From contig JAKBRA010000004.1 of NCBI GenBank assembly GCA_021834945.1, forward strand, positions 1 to 35,223: a stretch of 35,223 nt of DNA. The letters are read 5' to 3'. The notes beneath the pieces were generated by a model that did not search any database, had not been told where the DNA came from, and was given only the letters and a program-made list of their open reading frames with translations. Made by a program: the position numbers and the translations under genes. Below are positions 32,177 to 35,223 of the stretch, piece after piece. This stretch comes from Nanobdellota archaeon (lineage in GTDB: Archaea > Nanoarchaeota > Nanoarchaeia > Parvarchaeales > Parvarchaeaceae). How positions within the stretch are numbered: the first letter of the stretch is position 1; the number at the start of each line of letters is the position of its first letter.

Positions 32177-33592
32177 CTATTCGCTGCAGCAGCTTAAATC
32201 CTCTACGTTGTGATAAAATGACAATGCCCCAAGTTTCATTATCTCGCTTAACGTGGGGAACATGTGCACCGTGTCGATTATGTCATCTATTGTAAGCTTG
32301 AATTTTACTGCCAATACTGCTTCATGTATTAAGTCTGCGGCATTTTCTCCGACTATTTCTACACCCAATATGCGTTTCGTATTGGCGTTTATGACCATTT
32401 TTATCAGTCCCCGGGTATCCTTTATTATGCCTGCCTTAGCCAAGTCTTTGAACATTACGGGTTGGCAGGCGCATTTTATTCCGTTGCTGTTTGCTTCTTT
32501 GTCAGTTAATCCTACCCTAGCCGCTTCTGGAAATGTAAAGACGGCAGATGGGACGGAATTTATGTCTATTGATAATTTTTTATCACTGAATGCATTTGCA
32601 GTTGCTTTGTTTCCTTCTGCGGCTGCCAATGCTTCCAGCATAGGTTCTCCCGTCACATCACCAGCGGCATAGATTCCTCTGACAGAAGTTTCCACGTATT
32701 TGTTTATTTTTATAAATCCATTTTTATCTAGCTTTACTCCTATCCCGTTTAAATTTAATTTTTCTATGTTTGGCGTTCTTCCAGTAGCCAGAAGTATCTC
32801 CTGTGCTCTTACTTCCTGTTTACTTCCCTTTACGGAAAAGTAAACCTTAACAGCTTCTTTAGATCCTGAAACTTTGTCTATTTTAACTCCGGTTATTATG
32901 TTTACTCCCTCCTCTTTCAAGTACTGTTCAAGATAGTAGCTAACTTCAGGTTCCCAATTAGGCAGTATCCTATCACTTCTCTGCAGCAATGTCACGTTTA
33001 CTCCGAAATGCGCAAACATCTCCGCAAATTCAAGCCCTAAGGCCCTTCCACCCACAATAATAATCGATTTAGGCAGTTTTTTCATGGAAAGCGCTTCTTC
33101 GTTTGTCAGGTAGTTTACTTTGTCTATCCCCATTATCCCGGGTATTTTGGCCCTTGCGCCCGTTGCTATCAATATCTTCTTTGCTTTTATTTCTCTTCCG
33201 TCAACCGTTAAAGTGTTTTTATCCTTGAAGCTTGCAAACCCATTTACGTATTTTACGTTTTTCAGTTTGCCAAGCACTTTCTGGTATTTTGAGAAACGCA
33301 TGCTTCCGACAAGAAATTCCTTATCCTCTATTATTTTGCCGAAGTTTTCTATTCTTGTGGAATAAGATAAACCGTCAAATCTCTTTGTGTTTATTTTATC
33401 CAAAAAATTTCCTATTGTTATAAGCCTTTTACTTGGGACACAGCCTACGTTTACGCACGTTCCGCCCAGAAGCGTTCCTTTTGTTTCGTTTTTCCCTATC
33501 ATCACCGTTTTGATTCCTAATTCATCCGCTTTCAAGGCCGCAGCAAATGCGGCAGCTCCGTGTCCGATTATTGCATATTCATATTCTTCCAT
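32177..33592 (-). CDS. merA: Mercuric reductase MerA, core form without NmerA domain
   Basis: A 471-residue pyridine-nucleotide disulfide oxidoreductase. FAD motif IGHGAAAFAAA, redox-active Cys46 and Cys51 in GGTCVNVGCVPSK, NAD(P)-site GGRALGLEFAEMF, and FAD segment YAAGDVTGEPML are intact. The C-terminal vicinal Cys468-Cys469 (LSCCSE) is the Hg(II)-delivery pair that separates MerA from lipoamide dehydrogenase. It reduces Hg(II) to volatile Hg(0) with NADPH. The N-terminal metal-binding domain seen in many bacterial MerA is absent. A strong GGAGG Shine-Dalgarno (33599-33603) precedes the ATG; the gene overlaps arsR by 14 bases and is last in the operon. Confidence 0.93.
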   Translation of the reverse strand: MEEYEYAIIGHGAAAFAAALKADELGIKTVMIGKNETKGTLLGGTCVNVGCVPSKRLITIGNFLDKINTKRFDGLSYSTRIENFGKIIEDKEFLVGSMRFSKYQKVLGKLKNVKYVNGFASFKDKNTLTVDGREIKAKKILIATGARAKIPGIMGIDKVNYLTNEEALSMKKLPKSIIIVGGRALGLEFAEMFAHFGVNVTLLQRSDRILPNWEPEVSYYLEQYLKEEGVNIITGVKIDKVSGSKEAVKVYFSVKGSKQEVRAQEILLATGRTPNIEKLNLNGIGVKLDKNGFIKINKYVETSVRGIYAAGDVTGEPMLEALAAAEGNKATANAFSDKKLSIDINSVPSAVFTFPEAARVGLTDKEANSNGIKCACQPVMFKDLAKAGIIKDTRGLIKMVINANTKRILGVEIVGENAADLIHEAVLAVKFKLTIDDIIDTVHMFPTLSEIMKLGALSFYHNVEDLSCCSE

Positions 33593-33902
33593 TTTCTTCC
33601 TCCTTCAGTATACCACACTTCTTCAAGTACATTTCATATCTTTTAATGTGTCCCGTAACTTCATCAACAAGTTCTTTGGTTTCATGATTTATGCTGTAAA
33701 CCCTTCTTCTTCCGTCCTTCCTTACGTTTATAAATTTGCAGTTAAGCAGACATTTTAAATCATGCGAAAGGTTCGTCTGCTCTATCCCCAAATTTCTTTG
33801 AAGCTCTCCTGCACATAGTTCTTTGTCTCTAAGCCGCATGAGTATATCGAATCTGTTTTTGTTTGCAAATGCTTCAAAGAAAAGGTCAGTTGCGTTTTTC
33901 AT
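33579..33902 (-). CDS. ArsR-family winged-helix regulator, probable mercury sensor
   Basis: A 107-residue ArsR protein: FANKNRFDILMRL opening helix, HTH with IEQTNLSHDLKCL, and wing KDGRRRVYSI. Cysteines at 30 (ELCAGEL, the place of the ArsR CxC motif), 51 and 55 (LKCLLNC, in the recognition helix) and 96 could bind thiophilic metals. Lying between the TlpA-like gene and merA, it probably represses the operon and releases DNA on Hg(II). ATGA overlap with the upstream gene and a GGAGG (33907-33911) support the start. The effector is inferred from context. Confidence 0.87.
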   Translation of the reverse strand: MKNATDLFFEAFANKNRFDILMRLRDKELCAGELQRNLGIEQTNLSHDLKCLLNCKFINVRKDGRRRVYSINHETKELVDEVTGHIKRYEMYLKKCGILKEEENGRI

Positions 33903-34453
33903 AAACCCTCCTTAGATATAATGCTTTCCAAGTTGACTATACCGTTTGCAATCCCCTCTCCGATGTATAGTATCTTTCCGTTTGGGCTTATCAAGTAATA
34001 AATGTCAAGCTGCAATGTAGGAGGAGTGTTATAAGCCAATGTCATGTTATAGCCTGCAATTCCTCCCTGCACATAGGTATTGTTGTTTCCGTATTCTGAA
34101 ATGAACTGGGAAATCGGCATTCCAGGACTCCCAAGGTCATCATACTGCTCCAGCTCTATAATCTTTACGTTATGGTCTTTAAAGAAGGCAAGGTTATTTG
34201 CTACCGCAGCGTTGCCCTGGGCGCAACTGCTGCACCAAGTTGCTACAAACCATAAAAGCAGCGGTTTCCCGCCATAGTTGTTAAGGCTTTCTGTACTGCC
34301 ATTGGCAAGCTGAAATGTGTAATTCGGAGCGGTTTCTCCAGTTGAAAGATATTTTGTGGATTTTGCGTGGTTTAGCACAAAGAAATTCAATACAATTACC
34401 AAAGCTATTACTACGACAACAGCATACAACAATTGTTTTATATTTATTTTCAT
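33899..34453 (-). CDS. Membrane-anchored TlpA-like thioredoxin of the mer operon
   Basis: 184 residues from ATG 34453, which overlaps the upstream stop as ATGA; a longer start at 34471 is less likely. One N-terminal helix (about 8-28) anchors an outside TlpA/AhpC-type thioredoxin domain: GETAPNYTFQL, KPLLLWFVATWCSSC with Cys74 and Cys77, a cis-Pro-like NTPPTLQ, and ISPNGKILYIGEG. In this operon it may relay thiol reduction or carry Hg(II) outside, as MerP does in bacteria, though it is unrelated to MerP. That role is inference. Confidence 0.83.
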   Translation of the reverse strand: MKINIKQLLYAVVVVIALVIVLNFFVLNHAKSTKYLSTGETAPNYTFQLANGSTESLNNYGGKPLLLWFVATWCSSCAQGNAAVANNLAFFKDHNVKIIELEQYDDLGSPGMPISQFISEYGNNNTYVQGGIAGYNMTLAYNTPPTLQLDIYYLISPNGKILYIGEGIANGIVNLESIISKEGL

Positions 34454-34971
34454 TTCTTGGCCTCGCAGCAATCTTCATTTAAATCTGGTTTTATGCTGCA
34501 GCTTGCATTGATGTTTTTTGTTATCTGCATCAATCCCAAAAATGCTATTACTGCTCCAACCGCAATAAACCCGGGCCCATAAATGGAAAATATTGACTGC
34601 AGTTTTCCGGTGTTTCCTACTATGAATGAAGTTGAAAACCCTAGCACCGCCATCAATGAGGGTATAACACTCGTGCAGCAAAGGCTGCTTGGAAGTATTG
34701 CTCCTATTACCGAGCTTAAAGCAAACTTTTTGCTTGTCTTTGCCTTTAACCTATAGGAATAAACGTTAAGCATTATGACAAGGCTGACTAAAAACGAGAT
34801 TACAAAGGCTGACAGTAAATCAAAGTAAATGTAGTAAAACCCAAAGTCTATTATGCCGGTTGCCGAATTTTCTAAGAGGTAAAAATAAAGGACAAATACT
34901 GCAGTAAAAAGAACCGCAAACGCCACTGCATATTTCTTTATTGATATAACTTTTTTTATGTCCTGAATCAT
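34450..34971 (-). CDS. MerT-like membrane protein with CC pair in a helix
   Basis: A 173-residue protein with about four membrane helices (13-33, 45-70, 84-111, 133-151). The segment SLCCTSVIPSLMAVLGFSTS (97-116) resembles the MerT core, a vicinal Cys pair followed by Pro and an LGF-S stretch, which takes Hg(II) across the membrane. A further Cys158 and a tail pair Cys168-Cys169 (EDCCEAKK) face the same compartment and could hand metal to MerA. It is first in the operon, with a palindrome over its promoter. Called from motif and context, not full-length similarity. Confidence 0.72.
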   Translation of the reverse strand: MIQDIKKVISIKKYAVAFAVLFTAVFVLYFYLLENSATGIIDFGFYYIYFDLLSAFVISFLVSLVIMLNVYSYRLKAKTSKKFALSSVIGAILPSSLCCTSVIPSLMAVLGFSTSFIVGNTGKLQSIFSIYGPGFIAVGAVIAFLGLMQITKNINASCSIKPDLNEDCCEAKK

Positions 34972-34975
34972 TGAT

Positions 34976-34997
34976 TATATGAAAATTTTATCATATA
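34976..34997. promoter_or_regulatory. Candidate ArsR operator over the mer promoter
   Basis: TATATGA (34976-34982) and TCATATA (34991-34997) flank 8 bases, with two further matching pairs inside, giving an imperfect 22-base palindrome. It lies 5 bases upstream of the first start codon and overlaps an AT-rich TATA-like stretch (34990-35002) on the minus strand. ArsR-family repressors usually bind such repeats. Confidence 0.45.
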
Positions 34998-35051
34998 TAA
35001 ATCTTATTTTTTAGATTTCAAAATATTTAACTCTATGAACCTTAATAAAGT

Positions 35052-35223
35052 ATGGATAAATTCCATAAAAGTAAAAAAGCGGGAACGTATGTAGTTATGT
35101 TTACTATAATCCTATTTGCGCTGCTTCTGATTTACTATGCATTGACTGCAAGTACTGCAAACCGGTTATCCGTCGGAATCACAAGCTGGACTCTTACCAA
35201 TATCTCAAAAGCGTTTTATCCAA
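35052..35223 (+). CDS. Membrane protein, 3' end cut by window edge
   Basis: Open frame from ATG 35052 to the end (57 codons seen). A basic start (KFHKSKKAG) is followed by one membrane helix (about 13-32), then SerThr-rich outside sequence. No family is recognised. A TATA-like AAAATATTTA near 35017 precedes it. It is divergent from the mer operon and may share its regulatory region. Confidence 0.55.
   Translation, partial: MDKFHKSKKAGTYVVMFTIILFALLLIYYALTASTANRLSVGITSWTLTNISKAFYP

Noticed and set aside
32177..33592. Dihydrolipoamide dehydrogenase as the identity of the flavoprotein
   Set aside because: The C-terminal CC pair and the ArsR and MerT-like neighbours point to mercuric reductase; no lipoyl-complex genes are nearby.
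1..35223. tRNA, rRNA, CRISPR arrays, insertion sequences, integrases
   Set aside because: No cloverleaf with TTCRANTC-type T-loop outside coding genes, no regularly spaced repeats, and no transposase or integrase motif were found by reading; a tRNA or repeat scan by software would settle this.

Overview
The window is from an archaeon, most likely a small-genome DPANN lineage of the acid-mine ARMAN type (Parvarchaeota or Micrarchaeota). The archaeal assignment rests on eL42, eS27, eL43, Rpo12, Pcc1, prefoldin beta, Sec61-beta, the uL1/P0/P1 stalk operon, archaeal-type TIM and class I aldolase. DPANN is suggested by a single-chain PriS-PriL primase, as known from Nanoarchaeum, and by very dense, overlapping genes. 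A sedolisin-type acid protease and a mercury operon fit an acidic, metal-rich habitat. Aconitase, isocitrate dehydrogenase and Nuo genes would be unusual for most DPANN but are reported for ARMAN genomes. The lineage call is inference; base composition is AT-rich by eye.

Layout. 1-2223 (-) is a truncated secreted sedolisin. 2310-3957 (+) carries eL42, eS27, a small membrane protein, a nitroreductase and Sec61-beta. 3968-3999 is a hairpin. 4075-5387 (-) holds a membrane-anchored winged-helix regulator and an Hjc-like nuclease. 5466-6337 (+) is the archaeal eL43-rpo12-pcc1-prefoldin beta block. 6383-9602 (+) is a compact sugar-catabolism operon: PfkB kinase, FBP aldolase, ROK kinase, TIM. 9591-13387 (-) holds a DUF929-like thioredoxin-fold protein, SurE, and uL1-P0-P1. 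13502-14776 (+) is the fused primase and 14758-15411 (-) a HAD phosphatase. 15450-19083 (-) is an Fe-S assembly operon, regulator-sufC-sufB-sufD, with a palindrome in its promoter. 19163-20912 (-) is a secreted anchored protein plus a site-2-protease-like protein that lacks the catalytic motif. 21023-25094 (+) is nuoABCDHI, 25185-28959 (+) aconitase and isocitrate dehydrogenase. 29030-31170 (-) pairs a YvcK-like protein with a nucleotide-sugar pyrophosphorylase, 31231-32157 (+) is an S66 peptidase, and 32177-34971 (-) is a mercury-resistance-like operon (MerT-like, TlpA-like, ArsR, MerA). A membrane protein starts at 35052 and runs off the end.

Together the genes describe an aerobic or respiring heterotroph: peptides from outside, a glycolytic operon, the oxidative citrate-to-oxoglutarate arm producing NADPH, and a complex-I-like core. 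No tRNA, rRNA, CRISPR array, insertion sequence or attachment site was recognised, and no intergenic gap exceeds about 120 bases.
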